From Hydrogenimonas sp. (lineage in GTDB: Bacteria; Campylobacterota; Campylobacteria; Campylobacterales; Hydrogenimonadaceae), in assembly GCF_029933015.1 (NCBI RefSeq), contig NZ_JAOZOZ010000007.1:1-25828 (forward strand): 25,828 bases of DNA. Direction: 5' to 3'. Each line of letters starts with the position of its first letter. Positions within the stretch are counted from its first letter, which is position 1. The notes beneath the pieces are model-generated. The model saw only the letters and a list, made by a program, of their open reading frames with translations, was not told the DNA's origin and searched no databases. Shown in pieces: positions 11,398 to 19,688 of the stretch. Position numbers and translations under genes: made by a program.

Positions 11398-12178
11398 TGA
11401 TTTTCCTCTCGAATGGAATGCCGCGTTTGGTTTCCAGAATGAAACGGCACATTTTTTTCACTTCTTCGCTTTCACTCGTATCGAGCAGCCTTTCGGCCGT
11501 CTCCTTCAGCGGTTTGCCCCGCTCGAAAAGCTCCTTGTAGGCCGAGCGGATCGGGTCGATCGCCTCTCTGGGAAGGGCACGGCGAAGTCCCGTGAGATTG
11601 AGACCGCGCAAAACGGCGCGGTTCCCTTCGGCCAGGCAGTAGGGCGGTACGTCCTGGCTCAGTGCCGAGGCTCCCGCGATCATCGCAAGATCGCCGATCT
11701 TGACGAACTGATGGATCGGCGTCAGGCCTCCGACGACCACACCGTCGCCCACTTCCACATGCCCCGCCAGCGTCGCGGCGTTGGCGAAGATGCATCGGTT
11801 GCCGATGATACAGTCGTGGGCCACGTGGACATACCCCATGAAAAGGTTGTCGTCGCCGATCTTCGTGATGCCGCCGCCCCCTTCGGTTCCCGGATTGATC
11901 AGCGTAAACTCCCGGATCGTGTTCCTATCGCCGATGATCAGCTGCACATCTTCGCCGTGAAACTTCAGATCCTGCGGAATGGAGCCTACGACGGCATGGG
12001 AGAAGATGCGGCAGTCGCTGCCGATCGTCGTATCGCCGTCGATACGTGCGCCCTGGCCGATCGTCGTCCGGTCACCGATCTTCGCTTTCGACGAAATCCA
12101 CGCAAAAGGCTCGACGACGACATCCTCGCCGAGCTGCGCGCCATCCTCGATGACGGCCAGTGGTGATATCTTCGCCAT
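11387..12178 (-). CDS. lpxA: UDP-N-acetylglucosamine (or GlcNAc3N) acyltransferase LpxA
   Basis: LpxA catalyses the first step of lipid A synthesis, moving a 3-hydroxyacyl chain from ACP to the UDP-sugar. The 263-residue protein is a left-handed beta-helix of hexapeptide repeats with the catalytic HVAHDCIIGN motif (His121, equivalent to E. coli His125), NATLAGH-like NAATLAGH, and a helical C-terminus. Aligned by eye, the acyl-chain ruler glycine of E. coli (Gly173) is retained as Gly169, which suggests a C14 chain. E. coli His99 is replaced by Asn in the INPGT motif; I recall this from other Campylobacterota, some of which use the 3-amino sugar. The start overlaps the fabZ stop (TAATG); a longer reading frame upstream only overlaps fabZ. 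Confidence 0.97.
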   Translation of the reverse strand: MAKISPLAVIEDGAQLGEDVVVEPFAWISSKAKIGDRTTIGQGARIDGDTTIGSDCRIFSHAVVGSIPQDLKFHGEDVQLIIGDRNTIREFTLINPGTEGGGGITKIGDDNLFMGYVHVAHDCIIGNRCIFANAATLAGHVEVGDGVVVGGLTPIHQFVKIGDLAMIAGASALSQDVPPYCLAEGNRAVLRGLNLTGLRRALPREAIDPIRSAYKELFERGKPLKETAERLLDTSESEEVKKMCRFILETKRGIPFERKINDQ

Positions 12179-12624
12179 TATTTGTCCACGATCATCGCTT
12201 TGAGCTCGGCTTCCGCCACGAGCTTGTCCTCCACGTAGGCTTTGCCCTCGAGGACCCAGATCGCACCCTTGTGTTTCAGGACATCCAGCTTGTAGACGAG
12301 CCTGTCGCCGGGGCGTACCGGATGGCGGAACTTGCATTTGTCGATACTCATGAAGTAGACCACCTTGTCTTCGGTATCGTCCTGCTCTTCTCCGCTCATA
12401 CTCTCGAAAGCCAGGATCCCTCCGGCCTGCGCCATACCCTCGATGATCATGACACCCGGATAGATCGGATGCCCCGGAAAATGGCCCTCGAAGACCGGTT
12501 CACTGATCGAGACGTTCTTGTAGGCCTCGATCGATTCGCCGTTTTTGACCTCCATGACACGGTCCACCAGCAAAAAAGGGTACCTGTGGGGAAGAATTTT
12601 CTGAATCTGTACAACATCCATCAT
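12178..12624 (-). CDS. fabZ: 3-hydroxyacyl-ACP dehydratase FabZ
   Basis: FabZ dehydrates 3-hydroxyacyl-ACP in fatty acid elongation and competes with LpxA for the same substrate, which fits their side-by-side position. The 148-residue hot-dog protein has LPHRYPFLLVDR and the catalytic His48 (GHFPGHPIYPG) and Glu62. The start is decided by the ribosome site: the very strong GAGGTGA lies 8 nt before the ATG at 12624, while a GTG at 12636 lies inside that same site and so is unlikely to be used. It is the first gene of the fabZ-lpxA-clpX-mreB-mreC run. Confidence 0.97.
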   Translation of the reverse strand: MMDVVQIQKILPHRYPFLLVDRVMEVKNGESIEAYKNVSISEPVFEGHFPGHPIYPGVMIIEGMAQAGGILAFESMSGEEQDDTEDKVVYFMSIDKCKFRHPVRPGDRLVYKLDVLKHKGAIWVLEGKAYVEDKLVAEAELKAMIVDK

Positions 12625-12656
12625 CTTTGAAATCACCTCGAAATAAAAATTCTCTT

Positions 12657-12665
12657 ATTTTATCA
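12657..12665 (-). promoter_or_regulatory. Extended -10 promoter for the fabZ operon
   Basis: TGATAAAAT on the minus strand is an extended -10 (TGn plus TAAAAT) and overlaps the queH stop codon. It predicts a start near 12650 and a leader of about 26 nt that contains the GAGGTGA site. No clear -35 is seen. Confidence 0.45.
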
Positions 12666-13742
12666 CAAGCACACTAATATTTCTCTGACATCCCGATACT
12701 GTTCACCTTCGATAAAGATTTCGAGCTTTCCTTCGGGAATCTCCTCCAGTACGATCAGAGGGGAAAGGTCCCAGAGTCCCAGCCCCACGCGCTCTCTGAT
12801 CTCGAGCTCCTTCTTGAAAGGCGGAGGATCGAAAACGAGTGCCGCCACATCTTCGTAATCGCTCCCCGCGAGCCGGTTGTACCGTTCCAGCGTCATGAAG
12901 CGGATCTCTTCACGGTTGAAATACCACAGACCTTCATGCTCGAACTCGATCTTTCCGTTGGTATATCGCCGTTTCATGACCGAAAAGGGAAGTATATGGC
13001 TTACAAGCGTCTCCTTTTTTCTTCTGACCCATCCCAGTTTCAGACGGTAGTTGAGAAACTTCTGGCGGACGATCCTGTACGCCTCTCCCCGCGCCTCGAT
13101 CTTCAGACGCTTTTCGTACATTTCGATCCGCTCTTCGATCGAGCCAGGAAGCGTCCGGCCGTCAATTGGCGAAAAGAGTTCGTCGACGGGCATGTTCTGC
13201 TGCTGCCGCTGCATCGTCAGACCGTAGAGGCAGCCGCAGTAGTCCTGACGATAGAGTTTCGCTCTTTTGGCCTCCTCCTGCTGACGCTGCGTACCGCCGC
13301 CCACACGATAGTCCACCGTCACGAAAGAGACACCCTCCGCCGCCGCGATCCTCTCCCCTGCCTCACGCAGCTGATCGATCGACTTTTTGGGGCTGGTCAG
13401 CAGTGTGCTGGTCATCCGCTCCTCGCCGATCTCTCTCGCTTTTTTCGCGCTCACGGCGAAACGGCGGTCGAAACAGATGCTGCAGCGCGACCCCTTTTCG
13501 GGGACATGCTCGTGACCGCGCACCGCCTCCATCCAGGCGTCGATGTCGTAGGGACCCTCGATCAGCTCCACACCCAGCATATCGCAGCTGCGCTGCACAT
13601 CCAGCAGACGCAGACGGTATTCGCTGTAGGGATGGATGTTGGGATCGTAGAAAAAACCGACCAGCTTCTCGTCGGGAAAATCCTCCCTCAGCCTCTGCAG
13701 AAAGTAGTGGCTGTCGACACTGCAGCAGATATGGACCAGCAC
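12663..13742 (-). CDS. queH: Epoxyqueuosine reductase QueH with a long C-terminal extension
   Basis: QueH reduces epoxyqueuosine to queuosine in the wobble position of GUN tRNAs. The first ~180 residues are the QueH (DUF208) domain: Cys6-Cys7 in HICCSVDS, the CSIC pair Cys87/Cys90, and YCGCLYGL with Cys169/Cys171, the cysteines expected to hold a [4Fe-4S] cluster and a second metal. Residues ~180-359 form an extension with no motif I recognise, so the protein is about twice the length of minimal QueH. It starts with GTG directly after the nadE stop (TAGGTG), with GGAG 6 nt upstream, and is therefore in one transcript with nadE. The QueH part is confident; the role of the extension is unknown. 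Confidence 0.92.
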   Translation of the reverse strand: MLVHICCSVDSHYFLQRLREDFPDEKLVGFFYDPNIHPYSEYRLRLLDVQRSCDMLGVELIEGPYDIDAWMEAVRGHEHVPEKGSRCSICFDRRFAVSAKKAREIGEERMTSTLLTSPKKSIDQLREAGERIAAAEGVSFVTVDYRVGGGTQRQQEEAKRAKLYRQDYCGCLYGLTMQRQQQNMPVDELFSPIDGRTLPGSIEERIEMYEKRLKIEARGEAYRIVRQKFLNYRLKLGWVRRKKETLVSHILPFSVMKRRYTNGKIEFEHEGLWYFNREEIRFMTLERYNRLAGSDYEDVAALVFDPPPFKKELEIRERVGLGLWDLSPLIVLEEIPEGKLEIFIEGEQYRDVREILVCL

Positions 13743-15653
13743 CTACCGCTCCGCCGCCTCTTCCAGATCCCTGACCCACTCTTCGACATCGGCGTCGCTG
13801 GGCATACGCCAGTCGCCCCGGGGCGAGAGGGCGATGGTACCCACTTTCGGACCGTCGGGCATGCAGCTGCGCTTGAACTGCTGGGTGAAGAAGCGGCGCA
13901 GAAACACTTTGAGCCATCCCCGGATGATCTCTTCGTCGTATTTTCCCTTGAAAGCCGTTTTGGCCAGAAAAAGGATCTTCCGCGGGCGGGCGCCGCTTTT
14001 GATCATATGGTAGAGGAAAAAGTCGTGGAGTTCGTAGGGGCCCACCATCTCTTCCGTCTTCTGGGCGATCTCGTCGTCTTTGGGCGGCAGAAGCTCCGGA
14101 CTCACCGGTGTGGCCAGGATATCGTGCAGCACGTCCGAGATCTTCGGGTAGACCTCCGTCGTCCACTCCACGAGATAGCGGATGAGGGTTTTGGGGATTC
14201 CCACATTGATGGCGTACATGGACATGTGGTCGCCGTTGTAGGTACTCCACCCCAGGGCCGACTCGCTCAGGTCGCCCGTTCCCACGACGATGCCGCCCAG
14301 TTTGTTGGCCAGGTCCATCAGGATCTGCGTCCGCTCCCTGGCCTGGACGTTCTCGTAGACGATCGTATGCTCGGAGGGGTCGTGTCCGATCTGTTTGAAA
14401 TGCTCCATACAGGCATCCGTGATGTCGATATGCCGAAGCGTCACACCGAGCCCTTCGCAGAGTCTGACGGCGTTTTCGAGCGTGCGTCCGGTCGTTCCGA
14501 ACCCGGGCATCGTGACGCAGATGATATCTTTGGGGTCCCTGTGCATGATTTCGAAGGTGCGGTAGGTCGCCAGCAGCGCCAGCGTCGAGTCGAGCCCCCC
14601 CGAGATGCCCAGTACGCAGACGCGGGAGCCGATGTGTTCGAGCCTCTTCTGCAGCGCCGCCGCCTGGATCGCGAAGATTTCGCGGCACCGTTTCGCCCGC
14701 TCGCTCTTTTTCGAAGGCACGAAAGGATGGGGATCGACGTAGCGGTTGAGCTGCTCGATCCGGGGCGGTTCGAAGAGAGCGACCCTGCGAAAAGGCCGCA
14801 CCTCGCCGTCGGCGAAGCTCCCCTCGCTCACCCGCATCGTTGCGAGCCTCTCCACGTCGATATCGGCGAAAATCACCTGCGACTCGTCCCAAAAACGCTC
14901 GCCCCGTTCGAGCATGGTGCCGTTTTCGGCGATCATCGCGTCTCCGCCGAAGACCACGTCGGTCGTCGACTCCCCCATGCCGCAGGAGGCGTAGACGTAC
15001 CCGGCCATGCAGCGCGCGCTCTGGGTACTCACCAGTGACGCCCGGTATTCGCTCTTGCCGACGATCTCGTCGCTGGCGGAGAGATTGAAGAGGATCGTAG
15101 CACCGGCGAGTGCCTGCCAGGAGCTCGGAGGTACGACGCTCCAGAGATCCTCGCATATCTCGACACCGAAAACGAGATCTTCGTAGCAGAAAAGAAGATC
15201 GACACCGAAAGGCACCTCCTCTCCCAGAAGTTTCACCGTCTCGTTTTTCATGCCGACGCCGCTGACGAACCATCTCTTTTCGTAGTACTCTTTGTGCTCG
15301 GGTACGAAAATTTTCGGCACCACTCCGAGTATCCGCCCCTCCTGTATCACCACCGCACAGTTGTAGAGCCGCCCTCCGTGCCACACCGGCGCGCCGACGA
15401 TGCCTGCCGTCCTGCACGTTTCGGAAGCTTTTCTGAGCTTTTCGAGGCCCTTTTCGACACTCCTGTGCAGCGCCTGCTGAAAGAAAAGATCCCCGCAGCT
15501 GTAGCTCGATACGGAGAGCTCCGGAAAGAGGACGACAGCGGCGTTCTGCTCCGCCGCGATCTTCCACAGATCGACGATGTGATCGACATTGAAATCGACT
15601 TTCGCGACACGTACTTTCGGCACGGCGGCTGCCACTCTGTAAAATCCGTACAT
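13743..15653 (-). CDS. nadE: Glutamine-dependent NAD+ synthetase
   Basis: The enzyme amidates nicotinic acid adenine dinucleotide to NAD+ using ammonia from glutamine. The 636-residue protein has an N-terminal nitrilase-type glutaminase with the triad Glu45 (FPELS), Lys114 (PKIF) and Cys167 (VEICEDLW). The C-terminal synthetase has the PP-loop SGGLDST (351-357) and VGTGDLSESALGW. The two-domain form uses glutamine and needs no separate amidase. The start at 15653 has only a weak GAGAG site about 8 nt upstream; RVAAAVPKVRVAKVDFN just downstream fits the usual first strand, so the start cannot be far off. It abuts queH downstream and is divergent from the TonB-receptor cassette. Confidence 0.96.
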   Translation of the reverse strand: MYGFYRVAAAVPKVRVAKVDFNVDHIVDLWKIAAEQNAAVVLFPELSVSSYSCGDLFFQQALHRSVEKGLEKLRKASETCRTAGIVGAPVWHGGRLYNCAVVIQEGRILGVVPKIFVPEHKEYYEKRWFVSGVGMKNETVKLLGEEVPFGVDLLFCYEDLVFGVEICEDLWSVVPPSSWQALAGATILFNLSASDEIVGKSEYRASLVSTQSARCMAGYVYASCGMGESTTDVVFGGDAMIAENGTMLERGERFWDESQVIFADIDVERLATMRVSEGSFADGEVRPFRRVALFEPPRIEQLNRYVDPHPFVPSKKSERAKRCREIFAIQAAALQKRLEHIGSRVCVLGISGGLDSTLALLATYRTFEIMHRDPKDIICVTMPGFGTTGRTLENAVRLCEGLGVTLRHIDITDACMEHFKQIGHDPSEHTIVYENVQARERTQILMDLANKLGGIVVGTGDLSESALGWSTYNGDHMSMYAINVGIPKTLIRYLVEWTTEVYPKISDVLHDILATPVSPELLPPKDDEIAQKTEEMVGPYELHDFFLYHMIKSGARPRKILFLAKTAFKGKYDEEIIRGWLKVFLRRFFTQQFKRSCMPDGPKVGTIALSPRGDWRMPSDADVEEWVRDLEEAAER

Positions 15654-15685
15654 TGCATCTCTCTGACGTTGGAATAATGGAATCT

Positions 15686-15691
15686 ATTTTA
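15686..15691 (-). promoter_or_regulatory. Possible -10 element for nadE-queH
   Basis: TAAAAT on the minus strand, preceded by TATGC, lies about 33 bp upstream of the nadE start. The -35 region is unconvincing, so this is a weak call. Confidence 0.3.
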
Positions 15692-15733
15692 GCATAACCG
15701 CAGAGGGAAGGGGCACTCACACCATTCTCTTTT

Positions 15734-15751
15734 TTGACGATTTATTATAAA
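15734..15751 (+). promoter_or_regulatory. Likely promoter region of the TonB receptor-YfiR-GGDEF operon
   Basis: TATAAA (15746-15751) follows a T-rich stretch, and the predicted start near 15758 would leave a leader of about 30 nt with AAGGA before the ATG at 15788. TTGACG (15734-15739) looks like a -35 but is too close to pair with this -10; pairing it with TTCTAT at 15758-15763 gives an 18-bp spacer and a poorer -10. Confidence 0.4.
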
Positions 15752-15787
15752 GAACGATTCTATCCTGAGAGAACGTGAAGGAATCAG

Positions 15788-17830
15788 ATGTCCATTCGAC
15801 GTATCGCCCTGCTTTCCATCTTTTTGCTGACACTTTCGGCTGCCGGAGCGCAACAGAGCGGTACGGCCGGATCCGGATGGGGTGACGGCCTTCTCGAAGC
15901 GCTGGAAGAGGCGAGCGACATCGCGACCCAGGAGCGGCTCAATATCGACGAAATCCCGGAGTTCACGACCGTTCTCAGATCCGAAGAGTTGCGTGCCGCG
16001 GGGGTGCAGGATCTGTTCGACGCTCTCTCGCTCGTCCCGGGCATTCAGACATCCGTCATGCAAAACGGCATCAAAAAGGTCGTCATGCGCGGCTACGACA
16101 ATCCCAACAGTTTCGTCTTCGACAAATTCAAACTCGTCATCGACGGATACACCGTCGATACCGTCGATTTTCAGAACACCTCCTACTACCTCAGCCTGCC
16201 GATCGAACTGATCGAGAGAATCGAAGTGGTGCTCGGTCCTGCGGCGGCACTGGAGACCTCCGGAGCCCTGACCGGCGTCATCAAACTCTTCACGAAAAGC
16301 GGATCGGAGAAAACGGAAGGATCGCTTTTCGTCCACGGCGGCAGCTACGCGGAAGTGATGGTCGCAACGGTGCAGAGTTACGCACTGGGTGACGAAACCC
16401 GGCTCAGTCTCGACGGGTACTACAAGAAGCACGACCGCATGCTCGATGCCGATGACTACGCTCTTCCCAACACACTCGCCAGAGATCCCGAGTCGAGCGA
16501 GTGGCTGAAAGATTTCTCGGTAGGAGCGACACTCCGATACAAAAAGCTGAAGATCACAGGCCGCATCAAGCGGGAACATCAGGGAAACTATTTCGGATGG
16601 GAGGAGTATCTCGAACAATCCACGAAAAGGGGTATGACGGCCCGTCACATCTATCTGCAGGGAAGCTACGAAGATGATCTCTCCTCCATGGAGTCGCTCA
16701 GACTCTCACTCGCCTACAGCCATTTCAGATACGACGCCGACGCGCAGAACTATATCGGAGTGACACACGATTTATACCTTCCCTATACTCTGGATCTGAA
16801 ACAGAGCGAAGCCGGCATGCAGATGGAAGCGTCGGTCAATACCAGGCGCATCGAAAATCACGACATACGGATGGGATGGCACGGTTTTTCGAGCCGTCAG
16901 TACAGCAACGATCTGGATATCGAACTTCCGACGGGAGCCACCATCGACACGACACTGACCCGAAAGGATCTCAAGCGCTACCTCTCCTCCTTCTATCTGA
17001 CCGATTCCGTCTCGATGGGAGAAAAGGTCGACGGCCATTTCGCTCTCAGATACGACCATCTGAGCGACATCCACAAAGGCTATTACAGTCTCGACGCCAC
17101 GCTGCTCTATCGCCCATGGAGCACGCTGACCGTCAAGGGGGGATACGGCCACGCCTACCGGGCACCCTCCTGGGTCGAACTCCATACGATCCATCTCGAA
17201 GGGCTTCGGACCGGCAACCCCGATCTCGAAGCGGAAGAAGCCGACACGATCGAGGGATCGCTGATCTTCACCCCCTCGATGCGCCACCTCCTGAAACTCA
17301 ATCTCTACTATACCAATGTGGACAACCTCATCGACAACAGGGAGATTTCGGGCACGGCACGGGCATCGGAGGAACCAGAATACGACAATTACAAAAACAG
17401 AGAGAGCAAAGGTTTCGAACTCGGTTACCGATACAGACCTTCGCCCGTCCATACCCTGAAAACGGCCTGTGCCTACAACGACACCGAGTACGTCACCGAG
17501 AAACAGTATGCCCAGTCGATGCCGGGCGTGGCCCACTGGAGCGGTTATCTCCTCTATCGCTACAATCCCAACGCCTCGACGACGCTTTCGGCCAGAGTCC
17601 GGTACATGGGACCCCAAAAAGCCTATCACGACTACGGCCGGGACGACGTCTCCTCCTACACCACGGTGGATGCCACATACAGTTACATCGCACCCTCCGG
17701 ATGGAAATGCTACGCCACCGTCAAAAATCTCTTCGACGAGGAGGTTCGCGACAGCAGCTACTACGAGAGGCACGACGGCATTATCAGGCCGGGCAGAAGA
17801 TTTTTCGTAACGGTCGAGTTTCCCCTATGA
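15788..17830 (+). CDS. TonB-dependent outer-membrane receptor, first gene of a c-di-GMP cassette
   Basis: The 680-residue protein has a signal peptide (about 1-21, cleavage after AGA). Next comes a short N-terminal stretch that may hold the TonB box (near residues 42-50), a plug domain (about 55-175) ending in the classic IERIEVVLGPAAALETSGA, and a 22-strand-type barrel with repeated aromatic beta-strands to the C-terminus. AYRAPSWVELH and KNLFDEEVRDSSYY are typical receptor motifs. Such receptors import or sense iron complexes, haem, cobalamin or other ligands using TonB energy; nothing here names the ligand. AAGGA lies upstream of the ATG. Its stop overlaps the next start (ATGA), tying it to a YfiR-like protein and a diguanylate cyclase, so sensing seems at least as likely as nutrient uptake. 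No exb/tonB genes are present. Confidence 0.92.
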   Translation: MSIRRIALLSIFLLTLSAAGAQQSGTAGSGWGDGLLEALEEASDIATQERLNIDEIPEFTTVLRSEELRAAGVQDLFDALSLVPGIQTSVMQNGIKKVVMRGYDNPNSFVFDKFKLVIDGYTVDTVDFQNTSYYLSLPIELIERIEVVLGPAAALETSGALTGVIKLFTKSGSEKTEGSLFVHGGSYAEVMVATVQSYALGDETRLSLDGYYKKHDRMLDADDYALPNTLARDPESSEWLKDFSVGATLRYKKLKITGRIKREHQGNYFGWEEYLEQSTKRGMTARHIYLQGSYEDDLSSMESLRLSLAYSHFRYDADAQNYIGVTHDLYLPYTLDLKQSEAGMQMEASVNTRRIENHDIRMGWHGFSSRQYSNDLDIELPTGATIDTTLTRKDLKRYLSSFYLTDSVSMGEKVDGHFALRYDHLSDIHKGYYSLDATLLYRPWSTLTVKGGYGHAYRAPSWVELHTIHLEGLRTGNPDLEAEEADTIEGSLIFTPSMRHLLKLNLYYTNVDNLIDNREISGTARASEEPEYDNYKNRESKGFELGYRYRPSPVHTLKTACAYNDTEYVTEKQYAQSMPGVAHWSGYLLYRYNPNASTTLSARVRYMGPQKAYHDYGRDDVSSYTTVDATYSYIAPSGWKCYATVKNLFDEEVRDSSYYERHDGIIRPGRRFFVTVEFPL

Positions 17831-18372
17831 TCAAACGGCTCCTCTTTCTGTGCTGGCTCCTTGCCATCTCCACAAACGCCTATATCTACAACGATTCACT
17901 GCTGCTGATCTACGCCAAAATCGTTCCCAAAATCATGATACTCGACCATACGGAACGAGAGAATGGGCCATCCTCTCCGATACTCTGCATACTCTACGAA
18001 AAGGGTGACAGACGCACCGCCGTCAAACTACGGGAGTTGATCCTCGCCAATCTTCCAAAAAACGGAAAAAATTCTCTCCGTATCGTCACGAAACCCTACA
18101 GCCAAACGGAGAAGTGCGAAGAGGTCTCCGCATTTCTTCTGCTCAACACCGGAGCCGAACGGGTAAAAAAGGCGATAGGTTTCGCAAAAAAAAGGCAACT
18201 GCTGAGTTTCGCCTATGACAGCAATATGCTCGATTACGGCGCGATCGTCTCATTGCACGCAGGCAAAAGAGTCTATCCCCTCGTCAACATCGACGCCATC
18301 AAACAAAACAGACTCCGGCTCGATCCTCTCCTTTTCCAGGTGGCGAAAATCTACAGAGGGGGCGGCTCGTGA
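17827..18372 (+). CDS. YfiR/DUF4154-like periplasmic protein
   Basis: The 181-residue protein has a signal peptide (about 1-18, ending STNA). The C-terminal part reads RVYPLVNIDAIKQNRLRL and continues to a final LLFQVAKIY, matching the end of the YfiR/DUF4154 fold, in which a conserved 'NLDAARRAGLRISSRLLRLARVV'-like segment closes the domain. In Pseudomonas aeruginosa YfiR sits in the periplasm and represses the membrane diguanylate cyclase YfiN; release raises c-di-GMP. Cys54 and Cys97 are spaced much as the first disulfide pair of YfiR, while the second pair is absent. Overlaps of 4 bp on both sides couple it to the receptor and to the cyclase. The family assignment rests on pattern and context, and the repressor role is inferred. 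Confidence 0.75.
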   Translation: MIKRLLFLCWLLAISTNAYIYNDSLLLIYAKIVPKIMILDHTERENGPSSPILCILYEKGDRRTAVKLRELILANLPKNGKNSLRIVTKPYSQTEKCEEVSAFLLLNTGAERVKKAIGFAKKRQLLSFAYDSNMLDYGAIVSLHAGKRVYPLVNIDAIKQNRLRLDPLLFQVAKIYRGGGS

Positions 18373-19685
18373 AACGGACATCTTCCCTGACGACACGCAT
18401 CATCGCCATCGTCACCCTCTCTTTTCTGCTTCTGCTGAGTCTCGTGAGCTACTCCCACTACTACTCGATGCGGGAATTCACGAAAGAGAGCGAAACCCAA
18501 AAGAGCGAGCTCATCCTCCACTCCATCGCACCCGTCGTCGCCATCGACATCTACCTGGAGATGGACGATCCGATGCGGGAGTATCTGATGAAGATCGTCG
18601 AACAGAATCCGATGATCCTGAAGCTGACGGTGCGGGACGAGAAGGGACGCACACGTTTCGACTACGCATCGCCCCGAGCCTCCCTGGAAGTCGAACCGAT
18701 CTTCCGCAGCACCGAACTGCACAATCAAATGAACGGTTCGAACATCGGCGAGATAGAGATGCTCTACTCCAACGCCAAATACGAGATGCTTCTGACGCGC
18801 TACCGCATCTTCACGATTCTTCTCTTCGCGGGCGCCATGATCATAGCCCTGATTCTGCTTCTGTGGCTGAGAGCCTATCTATCGCCGCTGAAAAAGCTGG
18901 CGGACGAACTGAAATCCTACGATCCCCAGCGACACAACTTCATCAAAGAGAGGATGGAGAGCAAAGACGAGATCGCCGTCATCCACAACGCGGTCGTCGA
19001 CATGGTCGAGAATATAGAAAACTACACCTCCAAACTCTACGAGCTCAACCTCAAACTCGAAACGAAGGTCAAAGAGCGCACGAGAATCCTCGAAGAGACC
19101 AACGAACGGCTCCGAAGAGAGGTGGTCGAAAGGACAAGGGCCGAAGAGGCCCTAAAATACGCCAACAAAATGCTCGAACAGCTCTCCATCACCGACGCGC
19201 TCACCGGCCTCCACAACCGGCGCATGTTCGACCAGAACCTCGCCAACTACTGGAAAATGGCCCGACGGGAAAGAATGCCGATATCGCTGCTGTTGTGCGA
19301 CATCGATTTTTTCAAACGGATCAACGACAATTTCGGCCATCTGGCGGGAGACCAGTGCCTGAAGGAGCTGGCACAGATTCTGAAAGCGTGTATCAGCCGT
19401 CCGATGGACATGGTGGCACGCTATGGGGGAGAGGAGTTCATCTTCGTGCTGCCTGACACGCCGCTGCTTGGGGCCGTGGGAATCGCCAACGACATCATGC
19501 AGCGCATCGCCAAACGTAACGAAGCCACCTATACCGACATCAAGTTCACACTGAGTATAGGCATAGCCACCGTCACGCCGGACGAGAAGAGCGGAGAGTG
19601 CCTGGAGCTGCTTCATGCCGCCGACAAAGCGCTCTACGCGGCGAAAGAGAAGGGGCGCAACCGCATCGAAGTGCACCCCCTGTAG
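18369..19685 (+). CDS. Membrane diguanylate cyclase, YfiN-like (CHASE8-like sensor, HAMP, GGDEF)
   Basis: The 438-residue inner-membrane enzyme would make c-di-GMP from two GTP. Order of parts: TM1 (about 10-28); a ~115-residue periplasmic domain with APVVAIDIYLEMDDPMREYL and NPMILKLTVRDEKGR, which resembles the CHASE8 sensor of YfiN; TM2 (about 148-168); HAMP (about 168-220); a coiled coil (about 222-270); and the GGDEF domain. The active site is GGEEF (353-357), the metal-binding site is DIDFFK (from Asp311), and the product-inhibition I-site RPMD (344-347) lies exactly five residues before GGEEF, so the enzyme looks active and feedback-controlled. It starts with GTG overlapping the upstream TGA, with AGGGGG before it. 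It converges on the cyclophilin gene with a 3-bp gap. Confidence 0.93.
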   Translation: MKRTSSLTTRIIAIVTLSFLLLLSLVSYSHYYSMREFTKESETQKSELILHSIAPVVAIDIYLEMDDPMREYLMKIVEQNPMILKLTVRDEKGRTRFDYASPRASLEVEPIFRSTELHNQMNGSNIGEIEMLYSNAKYEMLLTRYRIFTILLFAGAMIIALILLLWLRAYLSPLKKLADELKSYDPQRHNFIKERMESKDEIAVIHNAVVDMVENIENYTSKLYELNLKLETKVKERTRILEETNERLRREVVERTRAEEALKYANKMLEQLSITDALTGLHNRRMFDQNLANYWKMARRERMPISLLLCDIDFFKRINDNFGHLAGDQCLKELAQILKACISRPMDMVARYGGEEFIFVLPDTPLLGAVGIANDIMQRIAKRNEATYTDIKFTLSIGIATVTPDEKSGECLELLHAADKALYAAKEKGRNRIEVHPL

Positions 19686-19688
19686 GTT

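Noticed and set aside
12179..12337. Longer LpxA with an upstream extension
   Set aside because: The extra stretch only overlaps fabZ in another frame; the ATG at 12178 gives the normal LpxA N-terminus and a TAATG overlap.
12936..15038. Long plus-strand open frame opposite queH and nadE
   Set aside because: It covers parts of two well-supported genes on the other strand and has no recognisable domain.
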